Part shown: in pieces, positions 34,201-39,650 of the stretch
How positions within the stretch are numbered: the stretch's first letter is position 1
Layout: the number at the start of each line of letters is the position of its first letter
Assembly (NCBI RefSeq): GCF_963855985.1
Contig: NC_087096.1
Coordinates: forward strand, 15,004,001 to 15,068,000
Length of the DNA: 64,000 nt
From: Ostrinia nubilalis
Taxonomy: Eukaryota; Arthropoda; Insecta; Lepidoptera; Crambidae
Reading direction: 5' to 3'
Notes under the pieces: model-generated
Told to the model about the DNA's origin: nothing
Seen by the model: the letters and a program-made list of their open reading frames with translations, nothing else
Database searches by the model: none
Position numbers and translations under genes: made by a program

Positions 34201-35872
34201 TGTTATAAATGTTTCATTAGAATAGTTATCTACGGGATGGCTACCATATACCTTTTTATTTACAAACCTCCGATCTCACCCGCTAACTAAATCTTCAGTT
34301 ACTCCGTGATCATGGCGCTAGCAACAGTGCCGAAATATCGGACGCTCGTAAATAAAAAGATATATGGTAGCAATCCCGTAAATAACTAATATTCTAATGT
34401 TAGTGACCATGAAAGTTTAAAACAATATAAATATTTATGCCATAAATTCTTTCTTTTTGACGTTCTTATGTGTTAAATCTTGCTCTTCATTCGTCTTTAA
34501 CTTTAATATTGTTTTATGTCAGGATTACATATTGCTTCATAATATTTTTATTGTACAAATTGATTTTGTAGGATTCGTTTTGTTAGAAACTAATAAAGAC
34601 ACAAATACACGTTATTAAACTACATACTTAGGTTATCTACACCTATCCACCACCTATATAGGCCTTTGTTATCTAAAACAAATGTTAGGCTTCGGCCTTG
34701 GTAGAGTCACATTATTCAGTAAATATTCGATAGTATTAGTTCTATAATACCTTCTACAAACTGTGCTGTTTTCAGTTAAAATACGAGATAGTGTTTCGAA
34801 ACATGATGGGACTTAAGCCCTTGGATACCTACTGTAGTACACATTATATTTAAAAGAACATCGCAGTTATAAAATTTTAAATGCAGATACATTACGCAAA
34901 GACTGCCTATTTTCTAAGCTATTTATAAAATATTTTGGGAATATGAACTGCAAACAAATAGTAAATGCATTCTAAAGCTGTAAACTTCATTACATACCCA
35001 CTAACCGTATTATATGAATTATCAGATAATCAATGAAAAATTAACGAAATACATAAATTATTATTTAAAGAGTTTACTATTGAGCTGGTTAGAGGCTCAT
35101 AACAATTTCGTTCAATTGATTCAATCAACTCATCATATTATCTACGATTCAAGTGTTACCAAATTTAGGTACGGGTAGAGTGTAGACTCTACGTACGAAC
35201 TTTGTATCGAATCTACATAGTCTTATAAGATGCTGATAAACTTAAATTTCATCAGCCACTACACATTGCATTGGACTAATTAATGCAAGCATTTTTTACA
35301 TATTGTATAACAAGATATTCACTTTATAAACCAACCTCTGTTATGCGGAAAAATTTTTTCGTATAATACAAACGTTCAAAGTTATTTTTAACCGTATCCC
35401 AATGTTTGATATTGCGTCGGAAAGATATATTTTTCATGGATAAATAACTACTTATTTATATGTTAAAACAAGGCACTCTTATCAATAGTTCCCTACTACA
35501 TAGAGTTACTCGCCTATTACCTATACTTATTTATTTATTCCGAATAAGTCCAATTTTGAATATAAATATTATCCCTTTTAATATTACACTGAAATCAGTT
35601 CTTATCATAAAATTATCTTATCAAAACATCCACACAAAACCTTTTTACATTTTTAAAGTTCACCAAGGAGTTTCCAAAGTTGAACAAACTTTAAACGCAT
35701 TACTGGCATGCGTCCTTCCAAATTCCTCATTGCGCTTTAAGAATGTACGTACCTGTTTAGCCAAGTTGGCTGCCATGAATCCCCCCATGTTGCCAAGGCC
35801 AAGGAAGGCCACATTTTTGTCGGCAGCCGAGCTGTAGGCCCTACGGAGTAGACACTGTGTTCTGGCGGCCAT
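1075..35872 (-). CDS. Hibadh: 3-hydroxyisobutyrate dehydrogenase, mitochondrial (exons 1-4; 3' end outside window)
   Basis: This enzyme oxidises 3-hydroxyisobutyrate to methylmalonate semialdehyde with NAD+ in mitochondrial valine breakdown. Four exons are visible on the minus strand: 35753-35872, 15686-15868, 3332-3449 and 1075-1285, together 632 coding bases (210 codons plus two bases). The first 20 residues are Arg-rich and Asp/Glu-poor apart from the end, as in a mitochondrial targeting peptide. The family signature FLGLGNMGGFMAANL follows, then the VDGADVVVSILPS region, DSSTVDP, DAPVSGG, and GAGQVAKLANNML with the catalytic Lys. All junctions are GT-AG with matching phases (0, 0, 1, 2). 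Roughly the last 100 residues of the usual ~320 lie left of base 1. Introns 1 and 2 hold most of the transposons in the window. The identification is firm; the exact mature N-terminus is inferred. Confidence 0.95.
1349..1496. mobile_element. MITE, family with ends CCCGTATTCACAAAC
   Basis: The ends cccgtattcacaaac and gtttgtgaatatgggt form inverted repeats around about 120 bases. Relatives lie at 14963-15106 and 21797-21932, in Hibadh introns. No coding capacity is seen. Confidence 0.7.
1500..3040. other. Hibadh intron 3, no recognised feature
   Basis: This is mostly unique AT-rich intron. A short run of GGTTAGGTTTT-like repeats occurs at 1505-1650. The GC-richer patch at 2120-2230 has no open frame that looks coding. 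I see no gene or mobile element with clear ends. Confidence 0.5.
3045..3325 (+). mobile_element. LINE 3'-end retroposon with GATGAT tail
   Basis: The text gtggcaatgggcagggcacatag to tcagtggacgtcctgtggctgagatgatgatg is a 5'-truncated retroposon 3' end with a GAT-rich tail. The tail ends within about 10 bases of the donor of Hibadh exon 3. The frame still shows a degenerate WQWAGHI and GRPPTRWTD, the C-terminal end of an RTE-like reverse transcriptase ORF. Confidence 0.7.
3332..3449 (-). CDS. Hibadh: Hibadh exon 3
   Basis: This 118-base exon encodes AKKGSLLIDSSTVDPNVPKQ to GFIDAPVSGG. It contains the DSST and DAPVSGG substrate-binding motifs of the beta-hydroxyacid dehydrogenase family. The acceptor is tttccag, the donor is gtatgt (3326-3331), and the exon ends in phase 1, matching the start of exon 4. 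Confidence 0.94.
3635..3790 (+). mobile_element. LINE 3'-end fragment, GATGAT-tail family
   Basis: The sequence tccacccacaaggtggaccgac to cctatggctgaaatgatgat repeats the 3' half of the 3045-3325 element in the same orientation. Confidence 0.65.
3800..4032 (-). mobile_element. tRNA-derived SINE
   Basis: Read on the minus strand, it has a box-B-like GGGTTCGATTCCC (near 3990), then the body taattctgtgacgggtctgg and the 3' end gtgtaaaatgtccaaggat with a TTATT-rich tail. The same 3' body occurs at 44745-44925, and related pieces occur at 48555-48680 and 57120-57200. Box A is not clear, so this is probably an old copy. Confidence 0.65.
4479..5006. mobile_element. 528-bp MITE with ~65-bp terminal inverted repeats
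   Basis: The left end GTTACGGTAAATGTGATAAA... and the right end ...TTATCACATTAACCGTAAC are near-perfect inverted repeats. They include the inner block AATCGCCGGTTATTATG. It interrupts a Helitron-like unit, whose sequence gaaatata / tattttcaaaataac continues on both sides. A G/C-rich hairpin (gggtggcccaagggccaccc) lies at about 4610-4629. Confidence 0.8.
5730..6085. mobile_element. Foldback MITE with ~115-bp arms
   Basis: The left arm (ccaaacttactatgac to caagttttgtaagaaa) and the right arm (tttcttacaaaacttg to tagtaagtttg) are imperfect inverted repeats. A short block caatgccggaaattggcg occurs twice beside it (about 5655 and 5860), suggesting a duplication around the insertion. Confidence 0.65.
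6646..7744. mobile_element. 1.1-kb hAT-like non-autonomous element
   Basis: The ends TAGGGTTTCTG and CAGAAACCCTA are perfect 11-bp inverted repeats. They are flanked by the exact 8-bp duplication GGTGTAAG (6638-6645, 7745-7752). The end fits the hAT consensus YARNG. Both subterminal zones (6657-6765 and 7660-7730) are crowded with CTCGAGAA and its inverse. Inside, a smaller inverted pair (about 7260-7350 and 7500-7590, around tttgtgaacactttgtcttg) encloses a GATGAT-family retroposon piece. Confidence 0.88.
7939..8370 (+). mobile_element. Helitron-like element (copy 2, short)
   Basis: It carries the same head (taataaatctgtagag), gatgccaaaaatgcaatcag, TGTC run and one tandem unit as copy 1. 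It sits exactly at the centre of the 6513-8688 palindrome, next to a ggcggccgctagt remnant. Confidence 0.6.
8990..9760 (+). pseudogene. Degenerate RTE-like LINE reverse transcriptase fragment
   Basis: Short frames still show LKNNKAPGDDGITSKLFE (RT domain, motif upstream of the catalytic region), NYRPI, and near 9540-9640 the C-terminal motifs KTKVYNQCV and YGSETWRL. Frameshifts and deletions remove the catalytic FADD box. Relatives on the minus strand lie at 29820-30770 and 60663-61840. Confidence 0.7.
9760..9981. mobile_element. MITE with ends (C)AGGGTGTTAGGTAAAT and CCCATGTTAACATGGGC core
   Basis: The left half (gacactagcccatgttaacatgggcata) and right half (tatgcccacgttaacatgggctagtgtc) are inverted, each with an internal short palindrome. 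The ends are gggtgttaggtaaa and tttacccctt. It is about 220 bp with no coding capacity. Confidence 0.7.
10190..10625 (-). pseudogene. LTR-retrotransposon (gypsy-like) integrase remnant
   Basis: The minus strand encodes LHGLSHPGLRAS...RYVWPGMKKD...CLKCQHSK, the HHCC zinc-binding domain of a Ty3/gypsy-type integrase. After a break it continues with EVAETLTREWMARFGVP, part of the integrase core. No LTRs, protease or RT are visible, and the frame is broken, so it is a dead fragment inside the large hAT nest. Confidence 0.75.
10640..11125 (+). pseudogene. LINE reverse transcriptase fragment (frameshifted)
   Basis: Overlapping frames encode LSIPSKVFCKIILERLSGAV, RREQAA(...)PIDKINTLHIILEQASQW, a degraded FEKAFDTL, GVPPKIIDLLKAIY and VHTGVRQGCLLSPLL. 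These are consecutive RT motifs of a non-LTR element, broken by frameshifts and truncated before YADD. Clade uncertain. Confidence 0.7.
11125..11982 (-). mobile_element. Helitron-like element (copy 3) with five ~133-bp tandem units
   Basis: Units begin at gcggtttagattttt-like sequence near 11159, 11289, 11422, 11555 and 11689, so the period is about 133 bp. Each contains tcccgtgggaattttgcaat. The head end (GACA run, ttttggcatcagtatcgatca, gacctctctaaagatttat) is at 11820-11980. It abuts copy 4 head to tail. Confidence 0.65.
11983..13436 (-). mobile_element. Helitron-like element (copy 4), split by a piggyBac-like insertion
   Basis: The CTAG end is at 11983-11986, followed by cggccgcccgcgacttcg. 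One tandem unit reaches 12134 and resumes after 13083. The head (ttttggcatcagtatagatc, gaattgacctctctac) ends near 13436. The insertion 12139-13082 interrupts it at TTAA. Confidence 0.65.
12139..13082. mobile_element. piggyBac-like non-autonomous element at TTAA
   Basis: TTAA occurs at both borders (12135-12138 and 13083-13086). The ends are CTATGGACG... and ...GACTATAG, and the block ATGGACGTCGGGTCTCA is repeated inverted at 12141 and about 13040. The flanking Helitron-like sequence reads through if the insert and one TTAA are removed. No intact transposase is present; an 82-codon minus frame at 12398-12646 is not recognisable. Confidence 0.75.
13445..14122. mobile_element. Widespread lepidopteran repeat bounded by ggttccgtag... 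/ ...cacttggccggttttt
   Basis: It opens with agggttccgtagccaaatgg and a long TGTC/CGTC microsatellite (13503-13560). It closes with ggaacccttt...gtccgacacgcacttggccgg. This arrangement is a common dispersed repeat of lepidopteran genomes; the classification (MITE or Helitron-like) is unsettled. A run of about 14 C occurs near 13843. No real gene is present. Confidence 0.6.
14963..15106. mobile_element. MITE, family with ends CCCGTATTCACAAAC (copy 2)
   Basis: From cccgtattcattcacaaacgatgcttgc to ctcatagtaatgtttgtgaatgcg, this is the inverted-orientation relative of 1349-1496. Confidence 0.7.
15292..15640 (-). mobile_element. Helitron-like CTAG end (copy 5), interrupted by a MITE
   Basis: CTAGCGGCCGCCCGCGACTT at 15292 is the same end as copy 4. 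Sequence up to about 15360 resumes after 15533 (ttcgttcttagtgagcctacc). The interrupting MITE has perfect ends GGGTTTTCGCGAATGAAA (from 15364) and its inverse (to about 15531). Confidence 0.6.
15364..15531. mobile_element. 168-bp MITE with 18-bp inverted ends
   Basis: The left end gggttttcgcgaatgaaa and the right end tttcattcgcgaaaaccc are exact inverses. The interior contains ctgcatgattggtta / ccaatcacgcagcag, a second imperfect inverted pair. No coding capacity. Confidence 0.75.
15686..15868 (-). CDS. Hibadh: Hibadh exon 2
   Basis: Sixty-one codons between the acceptor ttttctccag and the donor gtgagt (15680-15685). It encodes GFTVRGYDPSKEALS through VVVSILPSNKVVLDAY to GKDGVVAH, the second half of the Rossmann fold. 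Both boundaries are phase 0. A (CAT)n microsatellite, likely a retroposon tail, begins only about 10 bases into the downstream intron at 15653-15676. Confidence 0.95.
17131..18474 (+). CDS. CR1-like LINE ORF1: PHD finger, coiled coil, degenerate SGNH-like domain
   Basis: The 447-residue protein starts MADTCEKCKKD. Cys5, Cys8, Cys20, Cys23, His28, Cys31, Cys52 and Cys55 form a C4HC3 PHD pattern. Residues ~120-175 (MQEMERTILELKEKLEITEN...) look like a coiled coil. Residues ~185-245 are Ser/Thr/Pro-rich and basic. The C-terminal 180 residues (ICILSANN..., CLIMIGKDDF, IIICLPTF, YHRSGQVNNYGM) have the layout of the esterase (SGNH) domain found in CR1 ORF1 proteins, though the catalytic residues are not clearly kept. 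It probably binds the element RNA. The stop lies 10 bases before the ORF2 ATG. Confidence 0.85.
   Translation: MADTCEKCKKDILRRDFLVCASCHSRYHLDCTSISEKLFYLMTTESKKRFKCDTCCGNVERSPKQSPSHDNVTFRIQHRTNLPPESSFDSSLTDDDTFNSTCTSATNLKSARSCPDLSNPNYEKMQEMERTILELKEKLEITENEVINLIEENTCLKKEIDGCHMQVKQLKELCKATTPLKASNSKRNRKSLNNNNGSPVTRNMKTSSPPSTTPTRRETSRGLHSAAATPTPNKVTQRDVCSGLQNTKPKINRSNKICILSANNTNKIHSIARDQLENFEVCHYIRPRCGIKLLLNGINEKLKTFTMDDFCLIMIGKDDFKRTHNNIDLVFYIRETLKEISHTNIIICLPTFEYHPYANMLNWRIENFNNLLHLDNLMHEYAYILDSNLNLNYDHSMFYHRSGQVNNYGMSTIFTDLNQLINDILCHNKKDIDKVSEKMFFRDETNT
18485..21334 (+). CDS. CR1-like LINE ORF2: endonuclease and reverse transcriptase
   Basis: From ATG at 18485 the protein has 949 residues; the open frame extends upstream to about 18425, overlapping ORF1. 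The endonuclease motifs are MHQNIAS, LSETFLKKG (catalytic Glu), GDWNIDML, LDLIACN and LSDHETAQ. The RT motifs are NPIFKKGD, NYRPITLIP, NEQFGFRKGFST, FLDLSKAFD, GVPQGSILGPILF, LLYADDTTI and KFLGVILDKH. No stop or frameshift occurs. It would nick target DNA and prime reverse transcription. Stop-to-start spacing of 10 bases suggests translation by reinitiation after ORF1. Confidence 0.92.
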   Translation: MHQNIASVLKKRDLIEMALQELQQKKNLNVQAICLSETFLKKGHESNIQFRDFKLAATYCRTNKKRGGTCILIKKNITDFKELQITKDLASQSSFECCGIEIINLKLIIICIYRVPNFGNVNVFYDKLTMLLHSIVKKNSNKKIVICGDWNIDMLKANKYSEELSSILKNHNMYLNINLATRRLACLDLIACNIKNAEGNIHYLALSDHETAQTLSFKTKCKAANDIPYWYEDHRDYSKHNIFKFRECIKALTFSDVYMKDNLDEAFKEFHDLFLLFYDLCFPFIRKKYSNRKVGLPWITKGIRKSCHKKRNLYLAYINSSNNRYDNRIRYKNYNRLLRSCLNKAQKLVNSHYINKSVNKCRAAWQVIKDNTNNNLPRENLEKIKKDNKIFTNPNDLCQVFNEYFIELTNKPPLNNSTNGSSNLHNSKRGHNSFYVTPTDTHEIIRIIGSLKNSKSFGYDGIRTDILKGVAQLISSPLSYLINMSFEQGLFPKQLKRSIINPIFKKGDRSDLNNYRPITLIPVISKVFEKAMFERLYNYITREKILKNEQFGFRKGFSTTLACFNLMKYVTESINDGVPLVAIFLDLSKAFDFVNHTKLLNKLHSYGIRGIANDWFTSYLSGRMQCTKINRLQNFYKKDFFSDCVINDTGVPQGSILGPILFLLYINDLPDTIRHKCLLYADDTTILIKADKTYDLETEINNTIKTLMTWLDSNNMKINIDKTNRIHFKTTQSRDIKLNIHYQNKSINEVETTKFLGVILDKHCTWKPHIDNVCNKLDRFVFVLKRLKYVSNNEAMMSAYYGYVSSILNYGIILWGNSVDSEKVFKIQKKCMRAMCGAGYRDSCKPLFKKLKILPLPCLYIKELCLFVKKHPDNFKTHEQVLEKTTRHKNRLYLPKINLTLYKRNVFCMAIRVFNKLPAYIQGASMPEFRNVLHKWLLDKCFYSVNEFF
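21797..21932. mobile_element. MITE, family with ends CCCGTATTCACAAAC (copy 3)
   Basis: cccgtattcacaaacgatgc and tgtttgtgaatacggg bound 136 bp. Its orientation matches 14963-15106. Confidence 0.75.
21955..22064 (+). mobile_element. LINE 3'-end retroposon, GAACGAAC tail
   Basis: agcctgaatgcgggcagcg to ggctgaaacgaacgaacgaa repeats the last ~110 bases of the 684-911 element. Confidence 0.65.
22065..22980. other. Hibadh intron 1 stretch, no gene
   Basis: AT-rich sequence. A partial MITE end (ggtacatggtagcaatcccgtcagtaat, about 22700) matches the right half of the element at 34222-34405. Nothing else is recognisable. Confidence 0.45.
22981..24275 (-). pseudogene. 5'-truncated Jockey-like LINE with one nonsense codon
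   Basis: Reading from 24271 down, the frame encodes QYGFRYGRSTGDLL, SLDVSKAFDRVWH, GVPQGSVLSATLF, GYADDTTV and LLGIEMSSKLNF, then stops at a TAG (23528-23530) after RARQYFSK. It continues in the same frame as QRLQLYKAQIRPCMEYCCHLWDG to the true stop at 23048 (ending LQGRYVPS). A 65-base 3' UTR and about 9 A residues follow. The 5' end is lost just before the QYGFR motif. The poly(A) tail and motif spelling fit the Jockey clade. Confidence 0.88.
24497..24667. mobile_element. MITE, family with CCTAGGCGCAGACCA ends (degraded copy)
   Basis: gagaccaccgatttttactt...gccgatagttgtgcccgatt is mirrored by ccgactaaactatcggcc...gatggtctgcgcctagg. The well-kept relative is at 52861-53028. Confidence 0.65.
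24668..25240. mobile_element. MITE pair with ends GGTTGCACCATCTTACTTT-like
   Basis: taagttgcaccatcttactttgac (24673) and agatggtgcaacccacgcctta (25216-25237) are inverted. A further end (gctgagttgcaccacctaac, 25120) suggests a short copy at 25120-25237 inside or beside a longer one. A third relative is at 41240-41356. Confidence 0.55.
25701..25890 (+). mobile_element. LINE 3'-end retroposon, GAACGAAC tail
   Basis: The sequence actggaagacgcagcgtggtc to ggctgaaacgaacgaacgac ends in repeated CGAACGAA. It is the same family as 684-911. Confidence 0.7.
26632..26748 (+). CDS. Isolated coding-like exon, cysteine-rich, unknown gene
   Basis: A strong acceptor (gggttttgtttcccag) precedes 39 codons free of stops, ending CTGTGCAG before gtttgt. 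The peptide begins STKHMTSCPTCPNNCTQ and ends LMAEFCADTVQ, with Cys spacing C-x2-C-x3-C and one later Cys. Codons are rich in G or C at the third position, unlike the AT-rich intron around it, which supports real coding. It lies on the strand opposite to Hibadh inside its intron 1. No partner exon was found within several kb and I do not recognise the family. It could be one exon of a nested gene or a stranded fossil exon. Confidence 0.45.
26760..28070. other. Hibadh intron 1 stretch, nothing recognised
   Basis: AT-rich single-copy-looking sequence. No repeat ends, RNA gene or coding frame stands out. Confidence 0.4.
28131..28805 (-). CDS. RTE LINE ORF, C-terminal part
   Basis: It begins MIVDRSNENSPEV, exactly where the N-terminal part breaks off at SKTKVM. 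It continues YVYLGALISNNGGC, FLYAAETWTV, WCWRKMLGISW and RSPMRWTD to a stop at 28131. Removing the nested transposon and one ATAA copy puts both parts in one frame of about 1,031 codons. Confidence 0.92.
   Translation of the reverse strand: MIVDRSNENSPEVTHIANCDVVQTYVYLGALISNNGGCVDEVKRRMAITRTAMEKLRKLWRNRNITKATKVRLVRALVFPIFLYAAETWTVRDLEKRKIDALEMWCWRKMLGISWTEFRTNVSILQELGVTQRLSTVVQSRILQYFGHVSRRDDNSIERLVVQGKVEGTRSRGRSPMRWTDQVKAAVGDGLCDCTRKSANRERWREIVRRVVSASTTDVNNAST
28808..31317. mobile_element. 2.5-kb non-autonomous DNA transposon with 4-bp target duplication
   Basis: GGGCATTTCTAC (28808) and GTAGAAATGCCC (to 31317) are perfect 12-bp inverted ends. They are flanked by ATAA (28804-28807, 31318-31321). 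The motif CTCAATTCSGTG and variants recur in both orientations at about 29195, 29540-29620, 31105-31160 and 31275-31295. A rearranged LINE fragment lies inside (29820-30770). A 4-bp duplication argues against hAT and Tc1/mariner; TTAA is not used, so classical piggyBac is excluded. Superfamily unassigned. Confidence 0.85.
29820..30770 (-). pseudogene. Degenerate RTE-like LINE 3' fragment inside the 2.5-kb transposon
   Basis: The minus strand shows LKTKVFYQCVLPVMVYGCETWSLT, and upstream LFSRVLTNHLARRLDDFQSSEQACFRKGFS in another frame. It is broken by several shifts. The close relative at 60663-61840 also lies on the minus strand, inside the other 4-bp-duplication element. Confidence 0.75.
31318..33740 (-). 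CDS. RTE LINE ORF, N-terminal part (endonuclease and RT), cut by insertion
   Basis: From ATG at 33740 about 807 codons run to the insertion; the reading frame continues a little into the insert and stops at 31260. The endonuclease motifs are IGTWNVRGLNQ, CGLSETHWKGSG, VILGDLNAKIG, RNQIDYIMI and GSDHQLLISK. The RT motifs are LKNGKATGKDEIP, FVDFSKAFDSV, GVRQGCIISPLLF, NLRYADDTTLF and LKINRSKTKVM. No stop or shift is seen before the insertion. Confidence 0.92.
34222..34405. mobile_element. MITE with ~45-bp inverted ends
   Basis: attagaatagttatctacggg...accatatacctttttatttac is mirrored by gtaaataaaaagatatatggt...cccgtaaataactaatattctaat. It is about 180 bp, with a core rich in cgctagcaacagtgccg. 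Confidence 0.75.
34410..35750. other. Hibadh intron 1 beside exon 1, no gene
   Basis: Very AT-rich sequence with no recognisable repeat end or coding frame. The plus frame at 35460-35837 is the shadow of exon 1 and its flank. Confidence 0.5.
35753..35872 (-). CDS. Hibadh: Hibadh exon 1 (start codon, transit peptide, NAD-binding signature)
   Basis: Forty codons from ATG at 35872, in good context (A at -3, G at +4), to AAACAG before the donor gtacgt at 35747-35752. It encodes a basic leader followed by VAFLGLGNMGGFMAANLAKQ, which is the beta-alpha-beta NAD-binding segment. The exon ends in phase 0 and joins GFTVRGYDPSK of exon 2, the usual continuation in this family. Confidence 0.95.
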
Positions 35873-36010
35873 TTTGTACGCACGTCAGTCACCGGCGTGC
35901 GCGCAGATCAACTGAACTGAGTTTGACACCGAACCGGCGCTAGAACTGTCGCCTACGCACGTGGTCGTGACCGGAATTGATAAACGTACCAATTGTGTAC
36001 TTTATCAATG
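35873..36010 (-). promoter_or_regulatory. Probable Hibadh promoter / 5' UTR
   Basis: The 120 bases upstream of the ATG are clearly richer in G/C and CpG (cgcacgtcagtcaccggcgtgcgcgc, ccgaaccggcgc) than the surrounding DNA. No TATA box is evident. The function is inferred only from position and composition. Confidence 0.35.
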
Positions 36011-36629
36011 GTTTTGAGCGAGTTATGTATGTAAAACTGAAGTGCTATGTCACTCTCATAATTATTTTTGTTTTTATTGTAATTACATAAATGATTTAGA
36101 TCTATTTAACAGAGTCTTAGGTCATTTTTGAGTAATATAGAGCTCTTTATTCCAAAACAGTACCTACTTATTCTCCAAATTAAATAGCACCAGAAACTTT
36201 CCTAAGATTGCTTAGTACTAAAATTCTTGTCACAAAATGTATTTTCCATTATTTTCATCATAAAGCTTAAGTACCATAAAACTATTTTTTCTTTAAAAAC
36301 ACGCAACTTTTTGGTAGATGCTGTTTTTAATAAGCTGATAACAATAAAATTGTACATTTCATCCACTAGCACTGGCAACACTGTAATAATTCACATCCCA
36401 CGTATAATACAAAAAAGAACACACCTCCAAGTTTGCAATGACGTAGAAATTTTTCAGCCACAGTGTAATTCAAATCAGTAGGTAACTCAAACAAAATTTT
36501 AATACAGTCTTTACTTCTAGCAGTATGCATAGTTACAGTTTTAATCTCTCTCAGCACTCCGGCAAAGAGGATACCCATTGACGGGTTATTCCCATAGATA
36601 GAGTCGTGGACCTTTGGGAATAAGCACAT

Positions 36630-38310
36630 AAGGTAAACGGCTACTAGTTCGTGATAGTACGTAAGTTCGTAAGTTTTTTTTCTAGCTCAAATAATAAGCA
36701 AATGGAATATTATTTATAAAAATTCTTCATCACTACAAAAACTCTATTCTTTAAGCTATCTAAAAAACCAAGTACCAACATTGTGGCGCCAAAAATGAGA
36801 GCAATACGAAGCTTCAAACTCTCAGAGAGCCAAAAACAGCCGTGGGGCGTGCAAAGGTTGCTCTCACCGTAAGATTAGCACTCCAACTTCTTAAGCTTAT
36901 AGAAAGGCGAAGGAACGTCCATTTGAATAAAACTTATAATAGTGGTTTCATGCGTTCCTTGACAATTGATTTGGCTTGGAAAAAAGTTATAAGAAAACAT
37001 AGAATTCTTTTAAAATTGCGATTAATTGACTCACGAAATAGCGTACATATTATTTTTCGGGTGTCCCCTATTTCGTGATACTACCGAATCAAGGATATTA
37101 TGGATAACGTTTTGATGCTTGGTTTTTAAATAATTATTTATGATAATTGAAATGTAAGTTATGAAACATTTAATGCAATTATTTAAGTTTCTCATGACCT
37201 AAATTCGGTATATGTTTCGTTCACTAGAATTTATATGACACGAGTTTGAAGTTCACATAAATGACCAATTTTAAGAAAAATTAGCATAAGTACTACCAAC
37301 CTAATTTTGGTTTTAATTCGATTTGTTTTATTTATCTTTGTTTATTTGTATTGTATATGAGATAGATAATAGTTAATTGACACAATTTGACAATAATCCA
37401 TGAATTTTACTTGGGGAATTTGGAATAATCAGTATCACGAAACAAGAAACCGTATTATTGTTACTTTTTTTCCAAGTTCGTGATATATAAATGTATAGTG
37501 TTAAGTACATTTATGACACAAACCATCAAAGAAATCGAATTTTTTTTAGTTTTTAATACTTACCTAGGTACCTAAGAAATTAATTAATTAATTACTTTTT
37601 ATTATGAGTCAGTGGCGTATCTGAAGTAATTTTCAGGGGGGGGGGCTACCCTCACTTGAAGCAGCTCCAGGGGTGGGATTAGGGGGAAGGGGTTGTTAGC
37701 AACATTTCTAATGGCTTGTATAAATATTTTCACATACTTATCGGTCAGAAATAACAAATCAAAATTGTATGGGTACGAAGGGGGGGGGGGGGAGGGGGAG
37801 TCCTCCCCACATTTGTAATGGTTATATAAATATTTTCACATATTGTTAGAATTAACAAATCAAAATTTTATACGTAGGTACGTACCTAGCTAGACACACA
37901 TTATTTCTCATACATATTTCAGGTAAGTAATATCGTCAATTTCACACAATACATTTATTCTAAATTTATATGATCGTTTTTAAATTTATTAAACCCTTAA
38001 TCATTATTAAAATATCCTAACTCGATGCATAAAACCTTATCCCGAAATAGGGGACATGAGTTCACGAACTTAGAAACAGAGCAAAATTTTATCACGAAAC
38101 AGGATCCAAACAAGAGGTCCGCAGAAAAATTAATATTAAAAAAAGTTCAAACTATATAACTATAACTTATGTATTAAGTTACTGTCAAAAGACCAACGCT
38201 TAGCATACAAAAGCTTTCATACTGATATCATGCTTGGTTATTTTTAAATAAAATGTTAAAGTCGTAAGAGCCTTAATATACCGAAGTAGGGGGCACTTAC
38301 CTTAGACGAT
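36630..38310. other. Intergenic block with dispersed CCCTATTTCGTGAT motif; possible old transposon
   Basis: The motif TTCGTGAT or ATCACGAA, often next to CCCTA, recurs in both orientations at about 36645, 37025, 37062, 37434, 37473, 38042, 38062, 38092 and 38283. The outer sequences taaggtaaacggc (36631) and gggcacttacctta (about 38290-38304) are weak inverted repeats. No target duplication is clear. Two G runs (37638, 37783) occur inside. Confidence 0.4.
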
Positions 38311-38761
38311 CACAAGATAGCTTGCTGCAGCCAGCGTTGCAAAAAGCTCTTAATAGTGCTTTATTCGTAGAGTTTCTTGGGGAAAGCTTACGTCGAAAAT
38401 GGAATTGCCATTAAGTAGCTGAAAATGAATGATTAAGACGAAGGGCACAAAGTATCTTGTTTCCAATATTTTCTATTCAGTTACAAAAATAATATAAAGC
38501 CCTGCGAATAAAACTAAAAAGACATCGTATCACTAAATACACGTAAAGACCTTGGACGAATCTCTAAATAAACTTGCCAAGTTTTATTTGAACGATATCA
38601 GAGAGTCGTAGTCAAAAGTAAATATACCACGAGGAAGTCAAAAAGAAACGAAACGATATGAAAACTAAACCTAATGCCCGAATTATAATGTACAATATTT
38701 ACAAATGCGTGCTGTATAGAAGCAATGAATAAGTATTCTATTATTTACATGTATGGAGAAC

Positions 38762-38985
38762 TAGCTTTCCGCCCGCGGCTTCGCCCGCGTGGAATTTTGT
38801 CTGTCACAGAAAAACTTTATCGCGCACGTCCCTGTTTCAAAAACCGGGATAAAAACTATCCTATGTCCTTTCCCGGGACTCAAACTATCTCTATGCCAAA
38901 TTTCATCAAAATCGGTTCAGTGGTTTTGGCGTGAAAGAGAGACAGACAGACAGTTACTTTCGCATTTATAATATTAGTACGAGTA
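38762..38985 (-). mobile_element. Helitron-like element, CTAGCTTTCCGCCCGCGG end
   Basis: Starts ctagctttccgcccgcggcttcgcccgcgtgg and runs through ctgtcacaga, aaaccgggataaaaactatcc, catcaaaatcggttcagtgg and gacagacagac to ctttcgcatttataatattagta. This is one of the commonest repeats of lepidopteran genomes. Copies are at 45464-45652 and 50076-50270, and a diverged one in opposite orientation is at 63355-63570. Confidence 0.75.
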
Positions 38986-39469
38986 TAGATTTAAAGAAAA
39001 CTAAATAAAACACGCATTTTTGGAATAACAAACCTATAAAACTTTGTGTTGCAACAACTACTACGAAAGCTTTCAATGGATAGAGCTTTTCAGCTTACGT
39101 ACCTAATTGCAATTTATTTTTATTCTCATTATATTATTTTTTTTTGAAGTAGAAATTAAAAGCAAAAAATATAGACTATGATGAACTAAATTAACGTTTT
39201 CTAATCTTAATCTAAAGAAAATAGATGCCACGAATTACAGTATTAGTTATCTAGGTACTTAAGTAGAGTTACTATAATACGTTCCCAATCTAGTTTCAGG
39301 GATGGGTTGTTTTCATTCCATTTAACTAAAACAGGCGAAGATAGCTTAGTAACTAACCCATATAAACATTGCGGTATTTCCTAAGTGGGGTAAGTAATTA
39401 ATGGGATAAGTCCACGGCTTATTGTAGATAAGTGAATGAATTTCTTAGGACGACAGCAAAAATGTATTG

Positions 39470-39650
39470 ATTTTTTTTATCCTCAACGAGGAAGCTTATA
39501 TCTCACCTGATGGTAAGTGATGATCAGGCCGAAGGTGGAAGAGAGCTTCACTCGGAATCCTCAACCACGGAGGAATTGGCTATCTTATCTCTAACTGCCG
39601 GAACATAACAATGCTTTTAACATTGTTGTTATGGTGACAGACTTAGGTAT
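39470..39650. repeat. Dispersed lepidopteran repeat (cctcaacgaggaagcttatatctcacc)
   Basis: The T-rich start followed by gcttatatctcacctgatggtaagtgatgatcaggcc resembles retroposon 3' ends widespread in Lepidoptera. Only one copy is seen here, so the call rests on recall of the family. Confidence 0.4.

Noticed and set aside
37638..37800. G runs as a quadruplex regulatory element
   Set aside because: Single homopolymer runs without the four-tract spacing, in repeat-like DNA; no support for a function.
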